DNA of 64,000 nt from Proteinivorax tanatarense (GTDB lineage: Bacteria > Bacillota > Proteinivoracia > Proteinivoracales > Proteinivoracaceae): NCBI RefSeq assembly GCF_040267685.1, contig NZ_CP158367.1:2108001-2172000 (forward strand), read 5' to 3'. Each line of letters opens with the position of its first letter. Within the stretch, counting starts at the first letter, position 1. A program made the translations under genes and the position numbers. Under the pieces are notes generated by a model that saw only the letters and a program-made list of their open reading frames with translations, was not told the DNA's origin and made no database searches. Shown one piece after another: positions 26,093 to 34,285 of the stretch.

Positions 26093-27715
26093 ATGATAAA
26101 AATAGATAAACCTAAAGTATGGTACATTGTATTAACTGTTATGCTAATTGCACTTATTCTAGTTACTCTCTTTATATCTTTTATCAATCTAACTTATAAA
26201 CAGACCTTATATTATTCAAACGGGAAAACAAAATATCAAGGAGAAATGCAAGCCGGGTTACCGCAAGGGGAGGGAGTTATTTTTAATCCAAAAGGCTCTA
26301 AGTTAGTGATTGGTGAGTTTCATAAAGGAGATGTTCATGGTTTTGCTAAACTAAAAAATAACGAGTTTAATTATGAAGGCTTTTGGAAAAATGGATATTT
26401 TAGCGGACAGGGAACTTTATATATCCAAGATCAAGTAGCCTATGAAGGTAATTGGAAGTTAGGGGTGCCCAATGGAGAGGGAAGGCTCTATAACAAAGAA
26501 AACAGAAAAATATTTGAAGGTTTGTGGTTAAATGGAGTGCCTGTCGAAGGAAACTTTTATCGACCTAACGGCACAAAATTTAGTGACGAAGCTAATAATT
26601 CTTTATTAACACATGTTGGCACTAATTGCATAGAATTATTAGTTAACAATAACCAATTAAATCATAAGCTATTTTTTAAAAATACAGCTAACTTTACTGA
26701 GGGAAAAATTCATAACGTATACAACCTTGAAAAAATAATAGAAAAAAAAGATGTTAGTGACAATTTTAAAAAAACACTTTATCTTTTTATAGAATACAGT
26801 GGTGGAGAATTAAACGATTATCAACATAGCTTACAAAACATTATTAAGGACTTGGATAACGTCCCAATAGATATATTACAGGAGCTTGTTAGACTGGGGA
26901 TTAATTTACGCTTTATTACTGGAAGTATATCTGATCAGCCAGAATTTTACAACAATATGCCTTTGAATGTTGGTACCATAACTAGTGAATTATCTGGTGT
27001 CACTTCCACTAAACACAGGCTAGCGGTTGTCAGATTAGACAGGGAAAATGCCACCTGTATAGCATTACACGAATTAGGGCACCTTGTAGATTATTTTCTT
27101 TTTGACGATATTTCTGGTACTGCCCAATTTCAAAAAATTTGTTCAGAAGAAGCTGAAAAAGTCTTTAGTTGCTGTACTTGCGATCTAAGTTACTATACAG
27201 ATAACTGCGCAGAATATTTTGCTGAATTTTTTGCTACATATTATGTAGATGCTGAAAATAAACGAAATCACATGCCAGAATGTTGCGATATTACAAAAGT
27301 TGCCCCTAAAACAAATAACCTTTTTGCCAATAAAATTGATAATTTTTTGAGTGTTGGTTATCATTACAACCCAAAACTTGCAGCATTTCTTGATAAAAAT
27401 AATAAAGTCAAACTATTGAGTGAATATAAGTCAGATAACTGCTTAAACTTGTATACAATTTGCAAAAATTTAGATTGGGTAATACAATTAGATTGGCCTT
27501 ATAATCAAATAACTGACACCATTGCTACCAACGCTAACGCTGCTAACTTATCCACTCCTCTATCTGAAAATGTCATTGGCTTTATGGTAACTGATAATAG
27601 AGGTAACTGTTTTTTTAATAAAGCAGTTATATCTCCACATCCCCCCATATTCGATTGTAAATTTTCTAATGAAATACTCCCAATTAACCGTTCTTTTTTT
27701 AACCGCTCCCCATAA
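26093..27715 (+). CDS. membrane MORN-repeat protein with an ATLF-like zinc metallopeptidase domain
   Basis: A 540-residue protein with an unusual architecture. Residues about 9-31 form a single transmembrane helix. Residues about 40-150 carry at least four MORN-type repeats (YxGxFxxGxxxGxGxL, for instance YEGFWKNGYFSGQGTLY). The C-terminal half has HELGH at 326-330 and an acidic helix with candidate third ligands E374 or E378 (AEYFAEFF), the pattern of gluzincins of the anthrax lethal factor-like (ATLF) group. The peptidase part would lie outside the cell if the N-terminus is inside. ATG 26093 has AGGAG 8 bases upstream. The substrate is unknown. Upstream 230 bases hold its promoter region. 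Confidence 0.75.
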   Translation: MIKIDKPKVWYIVLTVMLIALILVTLFISFINLTYKQTLYYSNGKTKYQGEMQAGLPQGEGVIFNPKGSKLVIGEFHKGDVHGFAKLKNNEFNYEGFWKNGYFSGQGTLYIQDQVAYEGNWKLGVPNGEGRLYNKENRKIFEGLWLNGVPVEGNFYRPNGTKFSDEANNSLLTHVGTNCIELLVNNNQLNHKLFFKNTANFTEGKIHNVYNLEKIIEKKDVSDNFKKTLYLFIEYSGGELNDYQHSLQNIIKDLDNVPIDILQELVRLGINLRFITGSISDQPEFYNNMPLNVGTITSELSGVTSTKHRLAVVRLDRENATCIALHELGHLVDYFLFDDISGTAQFQKICSEEAEKVFSCCTCDLSYYTDNCAEYFAEFFATYYVDAENKRNHMPECCDITKVAPKTNNLFANKIDNFLSVGYHYNPKLAAFLDKNNKVKLLSEYKSDNCLNLYTICKNLDWVIQLDWPYNQITDTIATNANAANLSTPLSENVIGFMVTDNRGNCFFNKAVISPHPPIFDCKFSNEILPINRSFFNRSP

Positions 27716-27748
27716 TATTATACAATCTAAATCTAGAGGTGATTACTG

Positions 27749-28315
27749 ATTAAAAAAAACAAAAATAATTCAGCAAAAAATATTGTTTTAGCCGGTTTTT
27801 TTGTCGGACTCATGGCTATAGGTGCAAATGCCACTTCTTTTTTAATCATAGGTGGGGTGCCAGTTACTTTACAAACTTTCTTTGCCATTATGTGTGGAAT
27901 ATTATTAGGTAGTCGCTTAGCAGCTGTGTCTATGTCTGTTTACACTTTAATCGGCTTAGCCGGTGCACCTGTTTTTGCTAACTTTCGTGGGGGGCTAAAC
28001 GTAATTATCAGTCCAACTTTTGGGTTTATTATTTCATTCATCTTTGTGGGTTTTGTTGTAGGGTTGATAATCGAAAATTGCAGTGTTTTAAATAAGAAAA
28101 CTTACTTTCTGGCAGCTATTGTTGGGTTGTTTACAAACTACTTTATCGGCACCCACTACATGTACTTTGCTTATCATTTTATCTCTGCTTTTGATGCCAT
28201 CCCGTACCTAGTTATTTGGGGTTGGATGATACCAGCTTTTATCAAAGATTTAGCTCTTACACTGTTAGTCGTCACTATTGCACCTCGAGTTTATGGTGTT
28301 TTATACAGTAAGTAA
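27749..28315 (+). CDS. bioY: BioY biotin transporter S component
   Basis: Substrate-binding membrane protein of the biotin ECF transporter. Motifs are IGGVPVTLQTFFAIMCGILLG (residues about 34-54), LIGLAGAPVF and GTHYMYFAYHF. About six hydrophobic helices are present. The first ATG (27812) would cut TM1 in half. The same frame continues upstream through KNKNNSAKNIVLAGFFVGL to ATT 27749 or CTG 27746, with AGAGGTG properly spaced before them and a stop just upstream. A rare start codon is therefore likely. The ECF energy module is not in the window; birA at 54.5 kb uses the biotin. Confidence 0.85.
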   Translation: MKKNKNNSAKNIVLAGFFVGLMAIGANATSFLIIGGVPVTLQTFFAIMCGILLGSRLAAVSMSVYTLIGLAGAPVFANFRGGLNVIISPTFGFIISFIFVGFVVGLIIENCSVLNKKTYFLAAIVGLFTNYFIGTHYMYFAYHFISAFDAIPYLVIWGWMIPAFIKDLALTLLVVTIAPRVYGVLYSK

Positions 28316-28339
28316 AGCTTCAATCATATTTTCAGCATA

Positions 28340-28396
28340 AAATAAATAAAAAAATTGAAGGCTCTTTTTGGAGACCTTCAATTTTTTTATTTATTT
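28340..28396. terminator. strong bidirectional terminator
   Basis: A 22-base perfect stem with an A/T-rich base between converging bioY and the 28391 lipoprotein gene. It includes the latter's stop codon. Confidence 0.85.
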
Positions 28397-28768
28397 TGAA
28401 ACAATCCATTCCATTTCTACTTTGCCAGCAATTTCATTGCCATCTACCTCTACTACCCAGCGACCAGGTCTTGGACTAAAATATAACCGTTCCCTATAAC
28501 TCTCCCCGCTTTGTATCTTCCCTTGTTGAACCACTTCACCTTTGGGACTTAAAACTCGCCAATTTAGGTCACCATCTGAAATTCTAACGTCAAAGCATAG
28601 AGCTAAATTTTCAAAATCTTTGTCTAAGTCAATTTTTAAAGAATCTGTATAATCTTTAGATTCGTCCTCTATATTAACACTACTTCTTTGGGTTGTTGAA
28701 CCTGAAGAACATCCAGTTAAGCTAACAAAAATAATTATAGATAGTATGAACATTATAAATCTCTTCAC
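28391..28768 (-). CDS. small lipoprotein, distant member of the same family
   Basis: A 125-residue exported lipoprotein: signal ending in VSLTGC, a short Ser/Thr/Asp-rich linker, then a beta-rich domain (about residues 50-125) ending GRWVVEVDGNEIAGKVEMEW. Function is not recognised. The closing pattern (aromatic-V-V/I-x-G-N-x-x-x-G-x-[VI]-x-[MIL]) matches the lipoproteins at 24.4 and 24.9 kb. GTG 28768 follows GGGGGG. Confidence 0.68.
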   Translation of the reverse strand: MKRFIMFILSIIIFVSLTGCSSGSTTQRSSVNIEDESKDYTDSLKIDLDKDFENLALCFDVRISDGDLNWRVLSPKGEVVQQGKIQSGESYRERLYFSPRPGRWVVEVDGNEIAGKVEMEWIVSK

Positions 28769-28913
28769 ACCATTCCCCCCAAAAAAACATATTATAATAT
28801 AACTTTATCAATAATTGGCTTAACTTTCAATACTTTATTAATATATTTATAATTTTGTTAATACTGTCTTTTAAAATCGTTATATTAACTGTTATCGTGT
28901 TAGAAACGCTGTC

Positions 28914-30302
28914 TTATCCACCCATGTTGATTTTTTGTTGTTTTTTAGTCATTGAAAAGTTTAGCAATATTTTTTCGCTAATGTAAATTATTCCCGCAAT
29001 TAAGGGAAATATATAGCATAAAATGGCATAGGGGGCATATTGAAAAGCTGATATACCAGTAATAAGACCTATAACTATACCATTTACATTCCAAGGCATT
29101 AGCGGTGCTATAATTGTACTGCTATCAGATAAAGTTCTTGCTAGTACAGTTTTATCTATACCCATTTCTTTATATTTGTTTTTATAAAGCTTTCCTGGCA
29201 GAACCACCCCGGCTGCTTGATCACATGTAACAACAGTTAGCATTGTTCCTACAAGACCTGTTTTAAAAATTAGTTCTCCTTTAGTTTTCACATTGGCTAT
29301 AGGGTCATAAATTAGAGGTTTAAGTACTCCTGTTTTCTCCAATAAATTGCTTAAGGCCAGTACTATACCTATAATAGCAACCACCTCTACCATGCCAACC
29401 ATTCCACCACTTACCAAAATTGAATTTAGTTCTTCGGATCCTGTTTTTCCTCCATAGCCTAAAATCATGTAATTTAAAGAAGTTAGCAATGATAAACCCT
29501 GAACTCTTAAAGTTAGTAAAGCCCCTCCTATTATACCTGTAAGCACAGTTGGCACAACAGTAATACCTTTCATAGGTAGTAATACTACAAGTAAAGGCAA
29601 TAAAAGTAACCATGGAGAGATGACAAATTCATCTAAAATGGCTGATTGTAAATATACTATTAACTCACTATTTTCTCCACCTGAATAAAAAGATCCAATA
29701 ATGTAATAAATTCCGCTTGTGATAATAAATACAGGTACTAACGTTTTTAGTAAGCCTTTTACAAATGTCTTATAATCCATATCCATAACTTGCAACGTAA
29801 GATTCAGCATGCCAGATATTGGCGAGAGTTTATCAGCCAAAAAAGCACCAGAAACTAACACTCCTAGTAATAATTCAATAGGTATTCCAAAGCCTCTGCC
29901 AACCCCTATAAGAGCTATACCAAGTGTACTAATTGTTCCTATCCCTGTCCCCATAAAAATAGTCATTACCGAAGTTAGTAAAAAGGCCATAAATATAAAA
30001 TTAGTCCCTTCTAAATACTGAAATCCATAAAACATCATAGTAGGCACAATTCCAGATGCCATCCACACAGAAATATTTGCCCCTATTAACAGTAAAAACA
30101 TATAAAGTTCCTTACACTCAATAAAGCCTTTATAAAGTATTAAAACTAAGTCTTTTTTATTATACCCACTTTGTGCTAATAAGTAAAAACTAAAAACTGT
30201 GCTAATAATAAATGGCACAATCAGTGAAATACCCAGTATTAGGCTTATTATGATAGAGCATACTAAAAAGACTGAAATTAAATAAGAGTATTTTTTGTCC
30301 AT
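28914..30302 (-). CDS. NhaC family Na+/H+ (or malate/lactate-type) antiporter 1
   Basis: Multi-spanning carrier of the NhaC family, 462 residues with about twelve hydrophobic helices. Landmarks include MGTGIGTISTLGIALIGVG (about 117-135), ADKLSPISGMLNL and TCDQAAGVVLPGKLY near residue 360. The family exchanges Na+ for H+ or carries out malate/lactate exchange; the sequence does not settle which. It is closely similar over its full length to the carrier at 31470-32849. GGTGGAG precedes ATG 30302. Past its stop at 28914 lies an AT-rich gap before the lipoprotein gene. Confidence 0.85.
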   Translation of the reverse strand: MDKKYSYLISVFLVCSIIISLILGISLIVPFIISTVFSFYLLAQSGYNKKDLVLILYKGFIECKELYMFLLLIGANISVWMASGIVPTMMFYGFQYLEGTNFIFMAFLLTSVMTIFMGTGIGTISTLGIALIGVGRGFGIPIELLLGVLVSGAFLADKLSPISGMLNLTLQVMDMDYKTFVKGLLKTLVPVFIITSGIYYIIGSFYSGGENSELIVYLQSAILDEFVISPWLLLLPLLVVLLPMKGITVVPTVLTGIIGGALLTLRVQGLSLLTSLNYMILGYGGKTGSEELNSILVSGGMVGMVEVVAIIGIVLALSNLLEKTGVLKPLIYDPIANVKTKGELIFKTGLVGTMLTVVTCDQAAGVVLPGKLYKNKYKEMGIDKTVLARTLSDSSTIIAPLMPWNVNGIVIGLITGISAFQYAPYAILCYIFPLIAGIIYISEKILLNFSMTKKQQKINMGG

Positions 30303-30345
30303 AACTTCTCCACCTTCTATTAATTAAGTAATTTTGCACATTGTA

Positions 30346-30374
30346 AAACGTCCCTTAACTTTAAGGGACGTTTC
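30346..30374 (-). terminator. intrinsic terminator after the HTH gene
   Basis: AAACGTCCCTTAA/TTAAGGGACGTTT stem with a T-run on the minus strand, downstream of the DUF2975/HTH unit. Confidence 0.75.
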
Positions 30375-30515
30375 CCAGTGTACACCATTAGTTTAATGTA
30401 AATAATTAAGTTTTTTATCATTATTATATTAACACAAAACAGTTAAGATAGTAAGCAGAGTAGGTAAATATAATTATACTGTAATATTTCATTTTGGTGA
30501 ATTATATTTTAACAA

Positions 30516-30725
30516 TTATTCTTCTTTAACATATTCTAACAAATCCCCAGGTTGGCAATCTAGCTCACGACAAATAGCTTCTAATGTGGAAAATCTTATG
30601 GCTTTTGCTTTATTATTCTTTAAAATAGAAAGATTGGCATTTGTAATTTCTACTTTTTCCGCTAGTTTAGATAAGGAAATTTTCTTTTTTGCCATTACCA
30701 CATCAAGATTAACTATAATCGGCAT
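30516..30725 (-). CDS. small XRE-type helix-turn-helix regulator (YozG-like)
   Basis: A 69-residue DNA-binding protein of the Cro/C1-type HTH family in its minimal form: MPIIVNLDVVMAKKKISLSK at the start, then the HTH EITNANLSILKNNKAKAIRF and the C-terminal GDLLEYV typical of YozG. ATG 30725 is chosen for AGGGGGA 6 bases upstream. It lies 10 bases after a DUF2975 membrane protein, the usual pairing in Firmicutes, where the two probably act together. Its targets may be the flanking antiporter genes (inference). Confidence 0.87.
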   Translation of the reverse strand: MPIIVNLDVVMAKKKISLSKLAEKVEITNANLSILKNNKAKAIRFSTLEAICRELDCQPGDLLEYVKEE

Positions 30726-30735
30726 AAAAATCCCC

Positions 30736-31227
30736 CTATACTGTAAGATCATTTTCTTCTTTTATTTTTTTAGCGTAGCTAAAAATTTCTGATAAAACAA
30801 AAGCCATGCATCCAAAAATTAAAAACATAAAAAAGCCCATTCTCGTTTGAAAACCCTCGTTACTAAAATACAGTAAAATATCTAGCTTTGGATATCCTAT
30901 AATAACATAAAAGATATCTCTGCAAAAAGTTAAGATAGCCATAGCAATAGTTAGCATCCCAATGGTATTGAACCCTCTAATATTACTATCAGTAAACGGC
31001 TCTTTTTCTACTACAGTTTTGATAATCTTTCTAAGCTCCCATATTATTGCCAAGACTACTAGGTGTCCAGTGATAAAAAATAAAACACCTACGATATTTT
31101 GGATAGAGCTTATTTCATTTACAGACAGTATGCCAACTAAAACAGTGATTAAAAAACTAGCTATTCCAACAATCCAGAGAGCTGTTAACAAAAACTTTAA
31201 GGTTTTCGCTGCAAAAGCATGGCGCAA
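30736..31227 (-). CDS. DUF2975 membrane protein
   Basis: A 163-residue protein with four hydrophobic helices (about residues 10-32, 48-68, 95-115 and 130-150), matching DUF2975, a family of unknown function nearly always encoded next to a YozG-like HTH protein, as here. TTG 31227 has AAGGAGG 7 bases upstream. The 240 bases before it hold nothing coding; there are no obvious repeats. Confidence 0.8.
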   Translation of the reverse strand: MRHAFAAKTLKFLLTALWIVGIASFLITVLVGILSVNEISSIQNIVGVLFFITGHLVVLAIIWELRKIIKTVVEKEPFTDSNIRGFNTIGMLTIAMAILTFCRDIFYVIIGYPKLDILLYFSNEGFQTRMGFFMFLIFGCMAFVLSEIFSYAKKIKEENDLTV

Positions 31228-31469
31228 AAGAACCCCTCCTTTTAACTCAATCTATATAGGCGATTGCAAACTCATAAGACCTAATATAACAGCGATTAAA
31301 AGCCCATGAACTACCTAGCGTGTCATTCTAAGCCTATGGTCGAGTTTCTTCTAAGTGACATGTTCATATAAGGTTTAAAACCTGATTGTTTTGCAATTAC
31401 CTAAATCAATCTATACCTAATTATACACATAATTTATCGAATATCAATATTTTTTGTGCATTTGCAATT

Positions 31470-32849
31470 TTAATTAAGAATTTTTTCTAGTTTCTTCAGT
31501 TTTACTTTTCCTAATTTACTACTAACAAAAATATAAAGTACAGTTAAAGGAAACAAGTAGCAAAGAACAGCATATGGAGCATACATAGTAGCTGAGACCC
31601 CTGTTAGAGTACCTATAATTATTGCATTAACATTCCAAGGCATAAGAGGAGCGATAACAGTGCTACTATCAGATATAGTTCTAGCAAGAATTGATTTGTC
31701 AACACCTAGTTCTACAAACTTAGGTTTATAAACTTTCCCCAATAATACTATACCCATAGTTTGATCACAGGTAACCACAGTTAACATGCCACCTATCAAC
31801 CCTGTTTTTAGAATAAGTTCCCCTTTTTCTTTAACTTTTTTAATGGGATCATATATAACAGGTTTTAACACCCCAGATCGATCTAATATATTGCTTAATG
31901 TTATTACTGAAGCAACTATAGCAACAACCTCCACCATCCCAGCTATCCCACCACTAATTAAAATTGAATTCAGCTCTGGAACATTAGTCTGAGCTGAGTA
32001 TCCAAAAAAAGTATAACTGATAAGCTGTAAAAATGTAGTGTCACCTTGATAGACCATGGTTATAATTCCACCGCCAATTAATCCAGCTAATATGGTTGGT
32101 ATTATGCTAACACCTTTTAAAGGAAGTAATACCACAATTACTGGTAAAAGCAAAAGTAAAGGGGAAATCTTAAACCCTTCTAACAAAGCCTGCTGATAAG
32201 CAGCAACAAGCTGGTAATCCTCTCCTGAAGCATATATTAGGCCAAGTAAATAATAAATAGTTGCTGTAATAATCACCACAGGAACTAAGGTTTTAGACAT
32301 TGAAATCAGTGCCCTTTTAAAGGAAGTTTCTGTTGCCTTTAAAGTTAGGTTAAAAAGTCCTGAGATCGGCGATACTTTATCAGCTATAAAGGCACCTGAA
32401 ACAATCACTCCAAGTAGGACCTCCTCTGGTATTCCAAACCCTTGTCCCACACCTAGCAAAGCAATTCCTAGAGTGCTTATAGTACCAACAGCTGTACCCA
32501 TAAAAACCGACATAAAAGCTGTGAGAACAAAAGCCATAAATAAAAAATTTGTTTCCTTTAAGTATTCAAAACCATAATACATCATACCTGGAACTACTCC
32601 TGAGGCCATCCATACTGATATATTAGCTCCTATCAATAATATAAAAATATATAAAACTTTACATTCCATCATCCCTTTATATCCTATAAAAAGCAACTTC
32701 TTTATATCTAACCCAGATAGGGATAAAAATGCAATGCAAAATATATTACTAATGATAAAAGGAAAAAGTAAAGAAATTCCCATGGCTACACTTGCCACAA
32801 TGGCCGTTAGTATAAAAATTGAAATAATAAGAGAAGTTTTCTTATCCAC
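31470..32849 (-). CDS. NhaC family Na+/H+ (or malate/lactate-type) antiporter 2
   Basis: Carrier of the NhaC family with about twelve hydrophobic helices, strongly similar over its whole length to the gene at 28914-30302. For example MGTAVGTISTLGIALLGVG, ADKVSPISGLFNLT and TCDQTMGIVLLGKVY match the counterpart motifs. GTG 32849 is preferred because its product starts MDKKTS like the sister protein (MDKKYS) and GGAG lies 8 bases upstream; GTG 32858 is the alternative. It is co-transcribed with the DUF1874 gene 22 bases upstream. Confidence 0.85.
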   Translation of the reverse strand: MDKKTSLIISIFILTAIVASVAMGISLLFPFIISNIFCIAFLSLSGLDIKKLLFIGYKGMMECKVLYIFILLIGANISVWMASGVVPGMMYYGFEYLKETNFLFMAFVLTAFMSVFMGTAVGTISTLGIALLGVGQGFGIPEEVLLGVIVSGAFIADKVSPISGLFNLTLKATETSFKRALISMSKTLVPVVIITATIYYLLGLIYASGEDYQLVAAYQQALLEGFKISPLLLLLPVIVVLLPLKGVSIIPTILAGLIGGGIITMVYQGDTTFLQLISYTFFGYSAQTNVPELNSILISGGIAGMVEVVAIVASVITLSNILDRSGVLKPVIYDPIKKVKEKGELILKTGLIGGMLTVVTCDQTMGIVLLGKVYKPKFVELGVDKSILARTISDSSTVIAPLMPWNVNAIIIGTLTGVSATMYAPYAVLCYLFPLTVLYIFVSSKLGKVKLKKLEKILN

Positions 32850-32871
32850 ATTCTTCACTCCAGCCCTTTAT

Positions 32872-33198
32872 TTATTCTATCCTTTTCATAATTTTTAATT
32901 TATACCCTATTTCCTCCATCTCAGCTTTATCCAAAATAGAGCCTTCTGGTGGTCGTTCATTTAGTTTAAGAACTATTGCAATCTGTCCTACCTTTTGCTG
33001 AAATTGAACTCGATGCATCTTTACATTTTTATCTAAAACTTCTGATAGGATGTCTGCCGTAGCTTTATGACCAATAGCAGAAATATAACCGTGTTTTTCA
33101 ACAAGATTTTTTGCATCCTCTATACTTATATCTTGGATAGAATAAAGTCCATTAGTTGTTGCCACAGTGCCATTAAATAAAGCAATAGGTAAATTCAT
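32872..33198 (-). CDS. DUF1874 protein, possible cA4 ring nuclease (AcrIII-1/Crn2-like)
   Basis: A 108-residue protein of the DUF1874 family (YddF, virus STIV B116). The start IALFNGTVATTNGLY, then SAIGHKATADILSEVL and LKLNERPPEG are family motifs. Members include viral AcrIII-1 and host Crn2, which degrade the type III CRISPR messenger cA4. The recalled active residues of AcrIII-1 (H47, R85, E88) fall on H44, R82 and E85 here with the same spacing, so activity is plausible. No CRISPR-Cas gene is in the window. GGAGG precedes ATG 33198. Many bacterial DUF1874 genes are of unknown use. Confidence 0.75.
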   Translation of the reverse strand: MNLPIALFNGTVATTNGLYSIQDISIEDAKNLVEKHGYISAIGHKATADILSEVLDKNVKMHRVQFQQKVGQIAIVLKLNERPPEGSILDKAEMEEIGYKLKIMKRIE

Positions 33199-33319
33199 AC
33201 TTAAGCCTCCATATTATAGTATTCAATTTCATTCTTATTGTTTTCCTTATCTGTTTCAATAATTAAAAAAGTAGTAAAAAGCTAATAATAACCTTATAAA
33301 CTTAAAAGGAGGTTGTATT

Positions 33320-33463
33320 ATGCCTAAAGAAAACTGGATGGATGAAATGCCACTAGCAGAATTAAGCAGTAACGATATGAAACGGTTAAAAGAACTTGAA
33401 AGGGAGTTAAACAAAAAATACAATAGCAAAGTTTACGTAATGGCATTAACTCATGACTTATAA
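33320..33463 (+). CDS. small charged protein (47 aa), unrecognised
   Basis: Short frame from ATG 33320 with a very good RBS (AAAAGGAGG, 7 bases upstream). The product starts MPKENWMDEMPLAELSS and has a helical, Lys/Glu-rich middle (NDMKRLKELERELNKKY). It diverges from the DUF1874 gene. The strong RBS and amphipathic helix suggest a real gene; no function can be assigned. Confidence 0.6.
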   Translation: MPKENWMDEMPLAELSSNDMKRLKELERELNKKYNSKVYVMALTHDL

Positions 33464-33501
33464 TTTATGAAACTATGGGAGCAAATGCTCCCTTTAATTT
33501 A

Positions 33502-33990
33502 TTAAACCAACAACTGTAAAAGGTGAATATCGACATGTCTTCCAAACTTAAACCCAACTTCTTTCATTACTCCTATTAATTGAAATCCGTGTTTTCTATG
33601 TAAGTGTAGGCTAGCTAAGTTCTCACTTGCTACTCTTGCTAAAATGGTATGCAGAGTTGATTTTTGTCCATGGTCAATAATTTTTTTGAGTAGTTTGTTT
33701 CCTAGACCTTTGCCCTGGAAATTTTCTTTTATATATATTGAAACCTCTCCTGTTTGAAAATAGCCTCTTTTGGGTGACCATTTACTAAGAGAACCCCACC
33801 CAATCACCTCTTTGTGCAGGTTTACAACGACAAATACTGGATATCTTTTACTGTGCTCAAAGAACCATACTTTTTGATTTTCTATACTTTTAGGTTCTGT
33901 ATCAAGTGTCCCAACCGTATTTAAAACAGCTTGGTTATAAATTTTATTAATTGCTGGTATATCTTCTTGTCTAGCGTATCTTATTAACAT
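33502..33990 (-). CDS. GNAT N-acetyltransferase (phosphinothricin acetyltransferase-like)
   Basis: About 162 residues of the GNAT fold, closest in pattern to the PAT/YncA group. RYARQEDIPAINKIYN begins the fold, GTLDTEP and WFFEHSKRYPVFVV follow, then the acetyl-CoA loop FQGKGLGNKLLKKII (residues about 96-110) and LHRKHGFQLIG near the end. ATG 33990 is used; TTG 33996 has slightly better RBS spacing. The acceptor, perhaps a toxic amino acid analogue or methionine derivative, is not known. Confidence 0.85.
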   Translation of the reverse strand: MLIRYARQEDIPAINKIYNQAVLNTVGTLDTEPKSIENQKVWFFEHSKRYPVFVVVNLHKEVIGWGSLSKWSPKRGYFQTGEVSIYIKENFQGKGLGNKLLKKIIDHGQKSTLHTILARVASENLASLHLHRKHGFQLIGVMKEVGFKFGRHVDIHLLQLLV

Positions 33991-34214
33991 TAACAAGCAC
34001 AACCTTTCTTTAAATGTTCTTATCATTTACGCTTTAAAAGTTGCTGCCTTTGACAACCTTGACAAACAAATAATAAATACTTGCTAATTATATTATCCTT
34101 ACATCTTGCTTTACATTTTTAATTAAACATTCTATTTTTAAAGCTTCATTTCCTTCAAAAACAAAAAACTTGTAAATCAGATTCTATCAAAATTAAAGAC
34201 TCTTTTGTTAAAAT

Positions 34215-34243
34215 TTGCATTAACTTTTTTAGAATTATATAAT
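34215..34243 (+). promoter_or_regulatory. sigma-A promoter for the flavodiiron gene
   Basis: TTGCAT (34215-34220), 17-base spacer, TATAAT (34238-34243), about 30 bases before AAGGAGG. Confidence 0.75.
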
Positions 34244-34285
34244 GTTTATAAATGCAAAAAAATTATATAGTAAGGAGGAATTTAA

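Noticed and set aside
29320..29613. Minus-strand ORF of 97 residues inside the first NhaC gene
   Set aside because: Shifted reading frame of the carrier, cysteine/arginine-rich shadow product, no RBS.
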